From: Vitis vinifera
Lineage: Eukaryota > Streptophyta > Magnoliopsida > Vitales > Vitaceae
NCBI RefSeq assembly: GCF_030704535.1
Contig: NC_081821.1
Span: 2,247,001-2,311,000, forward strand
Direction: 5' to 3'
Length of the DNA stretch: 64,000 bases
The notes below the pieces were generated by a model, which saw only the letters and a program-made list of their open reading frames with translations, was not told the DNA's origin and did no database searches. This document shows positions 24,311-36,875 of the stretch, piece by piece (the stretch's first letter is position 1; each line of letters starts with the position of its first letter). A program made the position numbers and the translations under genes.

Positions 24311-26363
24311 AACTCTTAATTCATTTAGTCCTTTTTTAATATCTTTTTGGGTGGGGGGTGGTGGGGTTGGTTTCATATTCATTTCATTCTTTGATTTGGG
24401 TGTTTCCCTTTATTTTTTTGAGTTCATGTAGTGTGGTGAGCAAAAGTAGCTTTTTTTTGGGGTATTCTTTAATGATTTGTGTCTTGTTTTAGGCCTGTAA
24501 ATGAAACAAATTGTACAGAATAGAACAGTGAACAAAATCGCATTGATTCATTCCCTTTTCACTAAAAACATCCATGTGTAATGTGGTTTTATTTTTTGTT
24601 TATACATTTAAATTTTTGGAATAATTATTTATCTAAAAAGTTGGAAAATTGAAAATCCACTCTCATTCCCATAGTTATTGCACCAATTTCCTAGCAATCT
24701 CTTCTCCCAATGTTTTCTCTACATCTTACAATAGGAAACTAATATATATTCCTCTACATAATTTAAAGAAACACCTTATCGACAAGCTTCTTTGTTGTGT
24801 ATAAAAGTGTAAGATGTTGATTTTGCGTCACCTCCCTATTAATTATTTCCATATAAATACAATTAATATCTTTGCAAGCATTTCATGATTATGCGATTCA
24901 AGCAGTTTTACCCGTCCACCGGAAAATCTATAACCACCCAACAAATAAATTGGCGTATCGACTTGAAAGTTCCATTCAAGGGTTTCTGTTCGTACCTTTC
25001 CAAGGCTGCAATGATCTAGTTTCTTTCCTCTGTGCACAAGGAAAATACCTTTGACTGAGTGTTGGGCGTGGATGCATTTTTATTTTTAAGGTCATTACTT
25101 CTTGTATCTCATATAAAAGTTAATATTATTATTTTTATTTTAAAAATAGAAAAAGGAGATGTATTTAAACAGATATAAATTTTCATTGGAATATATGTAG
25201 AAAATAATAGTAATTTCTATATAAAATACAGAAGTGTATCCAATCATCCCAAGCAGCGTCGAGAGATAGCAGCAGCACTACCTCAAACTACCAATGTTGG
25301 TAAGGAGTTAAACACAATCATCATCACCTAATCCGTTAATCCGTTAAATACTTCGGAAGTAGAAGGAAATCTGATGAAAACTCAAGATATCCGGAGATCA
25401 ATCTGCAAGAAATTAATGTTGCAAAACTTGGTTTTCATCAAGTTTCAGCCCTTCCAACAATCCACTCTTGCTAGAAGATCCAATAAGAAGTTCATCAAGA
25501 AGGGGGTTTAAAGAAGTTTATCAACAAGAGGGTCTGTTTGCTTGGAATCAGGATCCTTTCTTCTTTTCCTCAGCTAGGGTTAAGTCATCGTCTCTATTGC
25601 TAGAGATTCAACTCCATTTTCCCCTCTAAGGACCAAAAACTTATCCCCTATCTTGTTTTGCTAGTGAGGCTTACAACAAATGAAAATCCATAGCTCCTTG
25701 TAATCTACTAAGAATCACATACAGAGACGCTATAACTAGTTTGAATCCACTACTATAATAATAAAAGATAAAACAGAGAACAAAACAAAATCCAGCATCA
25801 TCCCCAATTAGCAAATGAGCAAAGCAACTGTTTCTGCAATCAAGTTCTATTTATCCCAAAAACAGAAAAAGAATTTCCCATAGGTAATAGCAGAAATTAA
25901 ATTTGCACACACCACCCTTGTTACAACAAGCTAAATCACTAATATAGGCTCTGTTACAAGAAATCATTGCTCAAAAATAAATACATGATTTGAACAGCAT
26001 CTTTGGTAATTTATAATTCCCTTTCATGCTTAACAGGAAAGGGTGAAGGGAAATGGCATAAAACATGATATTGAACAGTTGCCCCTATGAAACAAGTTTA
26101 TCCACTATCATGCAATATCAAAATCAGCTTGTTTAATGAGGTGAGTAGCTGACAAAAAGGAAACAATAATCTTTCAGCAAATGATCCCCAGTGTTTTAAT
26201 GAGGCCATGGTGAAAAGAATGACTGGAACAAGGGTATTAAATCAGAAACAAACAATGGCAAGGAAATGGGTATATCCCAGCTCCTTATTTTTATAAATCA
26301 ATTTCCAGTATGTGATCTAAAAGGAGGATACATGACAAACTTTATATCTCTAACAAAGGCTTG
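24311..26363. other. Intergenic gap between converging genes
   Basis: The LRR gene ends at 24310 (+) and SURF1 ends at 26364 (-). The gap should hold both 3' untranslated regions and terminators. No RNA gene or other reading frame is supported. Confidence 0.5.
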
Positions 26364-29300
26364 TTATCTCCGGCTCTTTTTTGGCGTTATTCTTTTGAAA
26401 GCCATAAATGTTACTGCTGCTGACAGAGAATACCTGTGTGGAACAAAATTGTTATCAGAGGAAAAGCATTAAAGAATGGTATGTCTTATATTATTGCTGT
26501 GTTCTCCAGTTGCAAGCCAATGAAAGATGCCCCTTAGTTCTACTGGGGATTAAAAGGGTAAAAAAATTTCACACAAAACTCAATGATGAAAATTAGGAAA
26601 ATGAACCCCAGGAACATGAGCTATATGCAATGGGAACAAAAAACATAACATGGAATTTCCAAGAAATCTGCTTTTCTTCTAAATGTGGCATTATGTTTTC
26701 ATTTTCTTTGATCCACTTTATGGTATAAGACCCTTAAAAAATCAAACTGCTGATATCTAGGTAATGATGTATACATATTTGGGCCTTCCATAAGCAAGTG
26801 GAGATGTTGAATGAATTTATCGAATTTACTGACTCCTATCCAATTCATGTTAACCATACAGTCAATGCAGCATATTAGGAATAAGACTGAGACCTTATTA
26901 TAGATATGACTGCTGAGTTTACATTCTATTGCTCCACCTTATATCACATCAAACAGATGGTACAAAATGTAGGTGTTCAACATGTGATCAGTGATGACAT
27001 GCCTCCCTGCTTCATGGTTACTAGGTCTATTACAAGTTCTCACTCTTAGCCTTATTTTTAGCTTCAGGTTCATAACCGTGCATATGTGATTATATGTGAC
27101 TCTCTAATCATATAAAATCGCACTTATAGTTAATAAATTTATCACAACTTTTTCACTTCATTATCTTGTTTCAACATCTAATCATATTTACTTAGTTGTT
27201 GATATTTATGTTAGATGATGTAAACAAAAGTGTGCACTAGTAAATATAGTTGCTTATATTCATTGTTAACTATCTTCAGGTACCATTTAATTTATGATGT
27301 GTCCAAGTACCCATACCATTTTTGGATCCTTTGGACGGTGATAAGCAAGCTAATAATTTTTTGTTTTTTCCCTTTTTTAATTAGGCAAACCACAAAACAG
27401 ATTTTATACACTATGATCATTGCTCTAGAGCTTTCTCTAAAACTTAAAACCTAGATTTCTACGTTCTCATAATATGACATTTCTCAAACAAAACACATCT
27501 CAACAGGCCATATGATGCTAACCTATATTCAGTTATTTTCAGTTTAAGAATTAGACAAAAAAGTGATGGGTTTCACACACAGCCTTATAATGAAAATAAA
27601 ATGGGAGTGCATGACCACTGCAGGACTTCCACCTTCTTGGGGGACAAAAAACATATAGTTACTGGTAATAGGAGCTGACTCGGTGTTAGTAGGCTTATGT
27701 CTCATTGTAATAGGAGCTGAGTCAGTGTTAATAGCCTTATGCCTCATTGTAGTGATCAAGCATGTGGTTGCACTGATTCCAAACTGATCATGAAATATCA
27801 AATAGGTTGACTTGTGGAATTTGAGGTGAAATTTTTTATTTAACCACCAAGTTCTCATGAAAAAGAACAGCAAAGACCATCAAAAGACTATTCCTAGGAA
27901 CTTGAACAGTATTCCCAATATAAAAAATGCATCAGATTACAATCCCTAGACTCACTTGATTTAAAAATGACGAATTATAACAGGCAAAAACCAAATCACT
28001 ATTGAATTCTTTTAATTTTTAATGTAGTTTTTTGTTGGATTAAGTCTTAACAGTATCAAAATACTTCTAGTTAAACAAGAATCAGGAAATTGCAATGGAA
28101 GGGTCTTTGGATGAGTATCAGGCCATGTTATATACACATTCTAAGTATGCAAAATACCCACATCAAACATGACATGATGTGTGTAGATGGGATATGTTCT
28201 AATAATGCCTATTGATGATATATGTATCAATTAGGCGTGCCCAACATTACACTCATGTTGAATATTCTTATACTGTTCAATTTGCCCCAAAGGGATATGA
28301 ACACGGGATTAAAAGGGATCTGATTCTTAGACACACACCGACAACCTAACACTTGTACTAGAGTCCATCTAACAAATATCAGGGAGGAAGATTTTTTGAG
28401 TTCTATAAGATATACAAGTAAAGAATGGCAGAAAATGAGGTTTTGGATTGAGTTCCCCACATCCCTTTAGAATAGTAGAAAATAGAAAGGGCACAAGACG
28501 AGACGATTGACACTGCTCTGAGTCAGGGTTGACTAGAATCCTAGCACATCTGGGAGTTCCATGACAAGGAGCTGGAGATGATTACCACCTCTTCTGTAAT
28601 GCACTGATCACTACAGGAAGTGGAAGTGGAATCAGTGCACCTAGAGTCTTGATCCACTGGATGCAAATTAAATTGGCACAAAGTGAATCAATTGTCTACT
28701 TTTTCAAAGTGGAGCAATCATAAGTAAAATGAAAAAGCAGAGATAAGGCAAATACTGAAGATACAAAAGACAAATATTAAAATAGCCAGGTGTAAAAGAA
28801 TCAGCATGTGCATGCACGCATTTGAATATTGAAAGAAGCAACAGGCATACCATGTTAATGTATAGTTTAGATGGTCCTGTGGCATGACTGAACTGCGAAT
28901 CAATGTGCTGACTTCCTTAGGAACAGGGTAAGGATTACTGGGATTGACATTTTCATTTATGTCATCAACGTAGATAGTATTTTCAGCAAGTCCAGAGGCA
29001 CGGGAAATTGCAGGTACATCAACATAAAACCATTGCCGAGAACATAGGTCATTTTCTGGAACAAATATGCTAGGCTTCTCACTTCCACGAACTACTCCAA
29101 CAACCTCCACAGGAGTCACAGCAGGAACCTGATCCTGCAAGTTCCAAGATGCTTTACCACCCAATTTTATATTCAAAATCATTTGTTTCCATTAACCAAG
29201 ATGTTATGAAATCATAGGCAACGACCTCAACAGTTTTAGGCTTTTTAGACCAAAACCTCCACCAAGAGCTCCTTTCACTCTCTTGAATGGAAGGCGATGC

Positions 29301-31692
29301 TATATTTTTAGATTGTTCATCAACTGGTAGATCTTGTAAAAACTTGTCTCGCCAACTGCGCGGAACCCATCCTCTATTGACAAGAATTGGTGACTGCACA
29401 CTGAGAAGAATTTTTAGTACATTATTAGGTGCAAAAGAACTTAAGTCAACAGAGTACAAATCAAGAATCCTAAGAGGCAATAATATATTGATGTCAGAGA
29501 CTAGTATCAACCAAATAAAATGATTAGTAAAAATAAATTAATGTTAATATGGGCAAGATGACAAAATTTTGAAACACTTACTAAGATAATAAAATCCACA
29601 TCTAAGGGTATTTCATGCTGTAAACATCCTTCTATAAAATTAATTCAACTCCAATAGCAACATCCAAGTTTTTCTTCAATGTACATTTTCATGCCACAAG
29701 GCAAAGAAGTTTATAATTATCACCAGAACATAATGAAAGGAAGTACAAACCCGCACAATGTGAGAAGGAATAGAAAAAATCCCAAACAAGAAAAACCATG
29801 TCAGCAAATGACAAGTCATACCATAAAAATTCATTTCAGAGCCCATGAATTTGTTAGGTTGATGTACTTTAATGGATAAACAAGGATCATAAGGAATGTT
29901 ACATAATTAAAAATACACTTCTTTCCTGAGGTTACCTATCAGGGTCATCAGGAATCGGCATAAGGGGTGTGATGAGATAGTAGCCATTTTCAGTCACTCC
30001 GGATATACTTCTGGAACGTGGACCCACGTAAATAGATTTCTTCTCATCGAAAAATCCTTTGGCTTTAACCCTCCTGAACTCCAGGGAATCCAATTTTTCA
30101 TTCAGAGAGTATAAGTTGCTTCCTGGAATGGGTTCCAAATCCAATCTTTTTCGTCTGTAATCCAGCATATTTATCTATATAAATAACAAAAAATGTTAAA
30201 CTAAATAGTCAAATATCTGTTCTACTTCTCCAACCCACTTGGTTAATATGAGATGTAATATGACACGAAGGACTTCTCCAAATTTACACAAGTAAAAATC
30301 ATCCCTCATTTTTCCAAAAAAATCCATCTGGGTAGTTTCTTCATGTGATTTAGCATTTCCAAGATCAATAAGTTTTCATCACTGAGAGAAGTGAGCCAAA
30401 GAAACAGCCATCTGAGGAAAAAAAAATATATATTTGGTACAGGAAATGAAATAGTTCCTGTATCAATAAGATATGATGATTAATATTATTTCTTTTAGAG
30501 GATTGGGGAATTCAATTAAAGGCAAGACTTTTGGCAAATTGCTTGCCTTACTTTATTATGAATTGTGTGGCAAGGGAGAAATGCTAGGATTTTTGAGGAA
30601 AAGTGGAGATCAGAAGGGATGTTGTGAGGTTTACTTCATTTCTACTCCTCTCTTTGGGCCTCCTGTACTGCCGCTTTTAGAGGAGTTCCACTTAATATTA
30701 TTTAACTCAATTGACTTTCAGTTTGTGATTCAAAATTTTGAGATAGTTGGGGAATGCCTTTGTGTATAGTTTTTGTATAGTGGGGTGTTTGTCTTACTTT
30801 GATCTGGATCAGTGATTCGAGGGAAAGACCTCTCATCCTTCTCCTTTACTTTCATTATCATCAATAAATATTTTTTTTTTCTGATAAAAAAAAAAGAAAA
30901 AAAAAGGTTCCTGCAGACAAGTTTTCATATTTAAAATAAAAACAAGAGACAATCATTTTCCATCATTTTCAATTATTAAAGCCATGTCTATCAAACGATT
31001 TTCAGTTCATAAAGTGTTTTGCATTCTTGAAAATGATCAAACGTTCCAAGAAACAGTTTCAAAAAATTATACTACCAAACACTTTCCTGTTTCCGAATCA
31101 GTAAGTAGTGCCAAAGAAGATAAAAAAAATCCCCAAGTATTCAGTAAGGTCAGTATGCCAACAGATATGAGAAAGGAAAAGGAGAAGCAATTACCCTAAA
31201 TTCCTAAATTTAAAAGCAACAGAATGCTTAAAGCAAAGAATAAAATTCTCTGTTTTACGATGGAAAAACATATGTAATTGTGAAGAAAAGAAATTTAATT
31301 CAGACCCATGATCACCTTGTCTTGTCTTCTCAAGATCTGCCAACTTCCAAGGCCAAAGGTGACAGCCCCAGGAACGAAAAGCAACCATTTTGTCCAACCC
31401 CGTCTCTGTTCCCCTCCTGCTAATCAGAAAAAATACCAAAAAAAAGGAAGCTAAAATTCAGAAAAATTCCCAGAGAATTTTAAAATATTTTCTGGGGAAC
31501 CAAACAGAGACCTGAAGATTGAGGTTCAGTAAGAGAGGAGACGGACGAAGCAGAAGAAACAGAAGCAGATGCAGAAGCTGAGACAGGGGCAGAGGATGAA
31601 TATAGATGTGGAAACAATGGAGTTGGGATCCAGTGGTTTTTTAAACTCCGGGCGCCCTTTGATAGGGTTTTGGAAATGGAAGCTGCTGCCAT
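26364..31692 (-). CDS. SURF1: SURF1, cytochrome c oxidase assembly protein
   Basis: Six exons join in frame into 350 residues: 31692-31512, 31419-31316, 30174-29936, 29400-29226, 29134-28851, 26433-26364. SURF1 sits in the inner mitochondrial membrane and helps build the haem a/CuB site of COX1. The first ~60 residues are Ser/Ala-rich with Lys/Arg and few acids, as in a mitochondrial presequence. The first membrane segment (WLLFVPGAVTFGLGSWQI, about 72-89) carries the family's LGxWQ motif. The intermembrane domain has RRVKAKGFFD, ILVNRGWVP and DLCSRQWFYVD. The second membrane segment is SLSAAVTFMAF near the C-terminus, ending KKSRR. The length is close to the Arabidopsis protein as I recall it. 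The last exon codes only 23 codons after a 2.4-kb intron. The start is the ATG at 31692. Confidence 0.93.
26434..28850 (-). other. SURF1 intron 5 with a 42-bp tandem duplication
   Basis: This intron separates exon 5 from the tiny last exon. It holds a 42-bp direct duplication (27666-27707 and 27708-27749, a few differences). No transposon protein remnant is seen. Read through from exon 5, the frame stays open to 28718 and adds a hydrophobic tail. Confidence 0.6.
30480..30900 (+). mobile_element. LINE 3' end fragment
   Basis: Lies in SURF1 intron 2, antisense to the gene. The + strand has RGLGNSIKGKTF, then IVWQGRNARIFEEKW and RGVPLNI in shifting frames, like the element at 13.0-13.2 kb. It ends 'atcatcaataaatatttttt' and an A-rich tail near 30900. 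It is 5'-truncated. Confidence 0.7.
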
Positions 31693-32767
31693 CTCCTTCT
31701 TCAACAATTCATGTTTTGCGGGAGAGGGACAAAGCCAAAAGGAGAGGGCTTTATCAGGGTTTTTGCTATTGGGCCGGGCCCAACTTGTTCAATTCTCATT
31801 GGAAAAGGTACTTTTTTTTTAATTTTTTAAAAATTAAAGAAAAATAATAATAAAAGAATTTTCTTGAATAATATTAGATTTCCTTTTTTTTTTTTTTAAA
31901 TATGAATATCTTTATAAAAAAAAATAGAAATTATTATGCAAAAGTTATAGCCCTTATTTATGTTCTTAAAAATTACTTTAAATTTTTTTTAAACTTAAGG
32001 TAATGAAAATAATTAAATATCTCAATTTTTTTAATCATTTTTAAAAAAATATTATATTTTTAATATATTATATAAAATTTATTACTATTTTTATATTTAA
32101 AAATAAAAGGTAAAAAAATATATATTTAAATGAGCACTTAAAATTTTACTTATTTTTCTTTAACATACACAATTTTCTTCTTTTAACTTTTTTTCCAACC
32201 ACCAAACATGACTTAAAATACACTTAGAATTCTAAGTTTAGCTATCATATATATTTTCATTCATTTCTATAATTTCATTAATTAAAACATCAAAAAAATA
32301 TTTAGAGTTTTAACCTTCTAATCTCCAAAATCCTTTTTCTCCTATTATTAGATGGTGTTATATTTTGATGCTTTGAGTTTGCTTTGAGTCTATTTGATAA
32401 TGATTTTAGGAAATGTTTTAAGCCCACTTATAGTGTTTATTTTGGAGAAAATACTCTCACAAAAAACACTTCCATTAAAAAAACGGTTAATTGCAATCTT
32501 TCTCTCTCTATTGATTCTTCATCCATCCTTATATTATGATTTTTTTTTTAATAAAAATTGTTAAAATACCCTCCAAATTTAAATAATTAGTTTACTTATA
32601 CAAATTTTGGATCATTTCATCATTTTTAATCAATTAATCCTTTTTTAAATATACAAGGGAAGAGAATGGTAATGTTAACAAATAGAAGCATAAAACAACT
32701 TCCATGCCACTAAATTGAAAAACAGTATACATCTGAATGGTGTCAATAATTTAGATGAACAAGATGT
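31693..32767. other. AT-rich intergenic DNA upstream of SURF1
   Basis: This should hold the SURF1 promoter and the 3' end of the LTP gene. Long A/T runs dominate. No gene or element recognised. Confidence 0.5.
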
Positions 32768-33507
32768 CTAGAATACTGAAACAAACAGTGCTACAAAGCC
32801 ATATCCTCCAAAATAAGATATCCCATTTGCTGCATTTTTTGCAGTTGAACCCCCACCAGAGCCACTCGGATCTGAAAATTTTAGAATCCAAATAAATCCA
32901 GTCTTATAATTCACATGAAACCGTATTAGAGAAAATATAAAAATGTGGGAAAACTCACTGTTGGAAGAAGTTGATGGAGATGGAGGTACTGGTGAAGTAG
33001 GTGGTGTTGCAGCTGTTGCAAGGAAAACAAAGAAAATTGCATAAGATGATTCTAGTACTTCAGAAGAAGGATTTGATCATCCCAAGCCTTAGGAAATGAA
33101 TTCAAACCAAATAAAAAAAATTAAAAATTAAAAATGTTTTTGATAATCCCATAGATAATTAATATTTTCAAGAAAAAGCAAAAAAAAGTATGATGGTTAC
33201 CATTTTTGCAAACTGAAATATCGGGATTGGAGCCGCAAGCCTTGGGAAGCTTCAAAGCATCATCCCGAGTAAGATTGAGAGACTTCAATATAGTGGGATT
33301 GTTGACAAACTGGCAGAGGCAGTCGCCGTCGTCTTCCACCATGCCCTTCAGCGGAACACAGCAAGACGCCGGCGGTGATGGTGAGTGCAAGTATGGCTGG
33401 CAAGGGAGCAGTTTCTTCATGCATGGTAAGGAAGCACCAGGGTCTGCAGACAACCCCAGAAAAGCCAGTGAAGAAATAATGGAGAGAAATAGCATAGAAT
33501 AATCCAT
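32768..33507 (-). CDS. GPI-anchored non-specific lipid-transfer protein
   Basis: Three exons join in frame into 154 residues: 33507-33201, 33012-32959, 32871-32768. An N-terminal signal peptide (about 1-26, hydrophobic [14 protein letters not shown]) is followed by the eight-cysteine motif of the nsLTP/2S albumin family: LPC, LLPC, SCC, DCLC, KAC, SVC. A Pro/Ser-rich linker ([14 protein letters not shown]), a small-residue Ser/Gly region (SGSGGGST) and a hydrophobic C-terminus ([14 protein letters not shown]) make up a likely GPI-attachment signal. Such proteins bind lipids at the outer face of the plasma membrane or in the wall and are linked to cuticle, suberin or sporopollenin deposition. 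The exact subgroup is not certain. The start is the ATG at 33507. A TATAAA on the minus strand at 33617-33612 fits a core promoter. Confidence 0.88.
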
Positions 33508-33611
33508 GATTCAATGAAAAAAAATTGAAGACTACTGCTACTGCACACTGATATTGAAACCCTAATGAACGATACTATGTTATTGAGTAGTTAGTGGCTT
33601 CTCTACTTCTC

Positions 33612-33617
33612 TTTATA
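33612..33617 (-). promoter_or_regulatory. TATA box of the LTP gene
   Basis: TATAAA on the minus strand, about 105 bp upstream of the ATG at 33507. This spacing leaves a leader of about 75-80 nt. Confidence 0.5.
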
Positions 33618-36317
33618 GAGGTTTCTTTGGATGGTTTTGTTCCTGATCTCACTCCCATCTTCAACCGTTTTGATAAACGGATCAAAACGGTTGCTGATCA
33701 TAGCTCATCTTATCTTTGAGAAGAACGTGGGCTGAGGTCACCGGCGGAGCCAGCCAATGCTCATGGGGGCACACGCCACCCCTCAATTTTCCAAAAAAAC
33801 AAAATTCCCTTTTTAGGAAAATAAAAACCAAAATGGAAATTTGCCCTCAATTTTACAAAATAAATAAAATAAAATCCTTGCTTGTAATAATTTGTAGGAA
33901 AATAAAACCCAAAATGGAAAATTTGCCCCCTCTAAAAAAATATAAATTTAATTTTAAAATTTTTAAAAATAAAAAATAATGGTAACTAAATAATATTACA
34001 AAAACATAATATTTACCATTAATTACTAATAATATATTAAGATTAAACTAATATAATTTTTTTAAAAAAAAATCTTATTTAATATTATTCATACTTATTT
34101 TTTCTTGTTGATTCATTATTTTTCTTTTTTATACTTATTTTTTATGGTGTGTTTAACTAAGTCATAAAAACTAATATTTGATTAGTTTTTATTAACTATT
34201 TATATTTTTACTTAGAAGTAAGAATGCAATATAAGTCCATCAAAATCTAACCATTAAAATAATTTTAAAGGTTTTTGCTATGAAATAATTAAAATTATTA
34301 AAAATTCCTAATGATTTTTTGCTCTATTTTTTAATTCTTTTGAAATTTTCCTTTTAGTATTCTTGATAATTCTTTTTTATATAAAATTTAAAAGTTTTTT
34401 AAGTGTTCTTAGTAACATGGTGGCTGAATTTGATATATTTTCACAATTAACATTTAAAATTATTTAATTATTTATAATAATATAAAATACTATTAATTAC
34501 TTTACAATTTATGAATGATAACTATAATATAATATTTTTCTTCGTCAAAGTCTATGGCTCTGCCATGTGTATATATTTGGATTTGACAACAAGAATCTCT
34601 TTGAGTGAAGGGTAATAAAAAGTAACTTCAATGTATATATAAAATTGACCATTTTCAAAAAATTCCATGGAGATAATCCAAGCATGCATGCATTCTGTTA
34701 ATATGATATATGATATAGGAAAATTAATATGATGAGAATGATTAGAAGATATGTAATCATTTCCGCAAATAATAATGGAAAAGTTTCCTCCCTTCTCATT
34801 TTTAATCTCAATCGGCTTTAAGCTATGTTTGGTTCTAAAAAAATATTTGAGTTTTTTTTTTCTCAAATTTGATTTTACTATAAAAAATAATAAAGAAATC
34901 CAAATATAATTATACTACTAAACTAGAAAATTAGCCATTTAATAAATGTAAATGAAATTTAATCAAATTATTAGATACTCCAAAAACACAATTCTTTCTA
35001 TTAAGTTTATGATTTATAATAGTTCATTATTGGTATCATTGTTAAGGAACATGATATACATATTAAACCCGAATCGTTCAAGTTTAAGATTTTGAGAAAT
35101 TAATAAAAATCCAAAATTCTACCTATCTTTATTTGTTGGATATAAATCCAAACTATGTTTGTATTTCCACGATTCTGTTTGTGTCTTCACCTATAGTATA
35201 GGTATGCATATTGAGTTTAAATCTTATAAGGTTAAATTTTTAGGAAAATTTGTAATTCAATAATTTCAATGTAGTGAAAACAACTTTTATTTTTTCTTTT
35301 TTCATTTTCCCAAATCCAGTAAAAAAAATATTACCAAGAATGGGACCTTGCTGATTGCTGAAGCTTCAAGCCATTTTCCCACACAGTATCATGACCAAGC
35401 ATTTGGAAAAACATCCAGTAATTTATGCAGCCAAACCAGGAAAATATAGTTCTGTCATGTGTTTTATCTCAATTGGGAAAATTGCACCCAACTTGGCTCT
35501 TGAACAAATCCCACACTCAAAATTTAGCTGATTTACCTATTCTTCTTGATCTTCCCACCAGAGCCATGATCTTCTGCCTTACTTGAAAACTTTTAGTCTG
35601 ATAGAATCTTCTACCTGCCTTCAGTTATCAGTCACAATTGAAAGGTGATATGATATAATATCAAAGTAAGGAAAATCATCTCTATCAGTCCTTTTGGTTA
35701 CTCCAGGCACCACTTTTTTTTTTTTTTTTCCTGGAATCATACCAACATATAAACCATCCTACACATGATGTTTATATACTAATTGACAGGAAAAAAAAAG
35801 TGTGTGAATCTAGCCTTTCTTTACCCTTCTTTTTGTGTCATTCATGAGTCCTTTGAGATCTGGTACCCTCAAGATGAATTTATATTTCAAATGGAGGAAG
35901 ATACTTGACTTAAAATTATGTGCATATCAACAATTAGAATTACATATGCATCGGCTTTTGAAATTCATCACATCTCAATCAAAATTCTCGTGATGGTCTC
36001 TGATCTTTTGTTTTTGTGTATCTGTCAAAGAATCTTGCTCAGTTTCTAACACTAATTAATTTAATCCTGCCCAAAAAAAACAAAAGAGAACTGTTTGGTT
36101 TTGTATACCAATTTGAGGTTGCCAACCGTAGGTCTTTTTCTTGGATGTGTGAGGAAATAAGTCCATGGAGTGCATATGATCAGATAGAACAAGCTCTCTA
36201 TCTCAGCCGAATCATAAGTATACAGTGAGACAACTATACTGATCTAAGCTGAAAGATGGAATAATCCTATTCAAGCAATTGGGGTTCTATAGTTTTGCCA
36301 ACGAGTTACAGTTCCAT
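33618..36317. other. AT-rich intergenic DNA
   Basis: No gene is supported. The segment near 33740-33800 ('ccaatgctcatgggggcaca' onward) looks like a transposon terminus but no partner end was found. Long AT runs fill 33950-35330. Confidence 0.4.
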
Positions 36318-36875
36318 TTAATTTGTTAACTTTAGTTTCCAAATTTTCCCAATGTGACAGGCGTCGGTAGCATATTCCTGCAATGAGCATACCTTGATGC
36401 GTGGCGTGCATGCACCTTGGCGTGCTGCAGTTACTAGGGATTCCATTTGCAGTGAGATCAAGTCCACTTCTGGCAATGACAGCCAACGCTGTCCTGACGA
36501 GCCACCCCTTCTGCCACTGCACACAATTGCCTTGCACAAGATGCAGTCAGTGAGAAAACCAAAACATAAGATAGACGGGATATTGGCGCGGCTCAACCAA
36601 ACATCAGAGTCGATACATTCATGGACACTACAGTTAGGTTGAACCGCACCAACATCTCGTGAAAGCTGAAGACTAAGCTTGGATCTATGGAATTGATGGA
36701 TCAAGGGAGAATTCATAGACCTTCCCTTTATAACGTTGATGCTTGTGTAGGCTTGATCATCCAGATGGTAAGAAAAAGAAGGGTGAGCTTTTCTATACAA
36801 AAAAAAGACAACGAATTGTCCAAATAAGCGTATATGAAGGCTCTCCAAGCTCGGCCGGCGAGGTTCTCTAGGCAT
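36318..36875 (-). other. Unrecognised 185-codon open frame
   Basis: An uninterrupted minus-strand frame starts with ATG (MPREPRRPSLESLHIRLFGQ). It is unusually long and GC-rich for this intergenic stretch and contains many cysteines (for example CFGFLTDCILCKAIVC). No domain is recognised and no splice partner was found. It could be chance, a relic of an old gene, or an orphan gene. No function is claimed. Confidence 0.2.
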
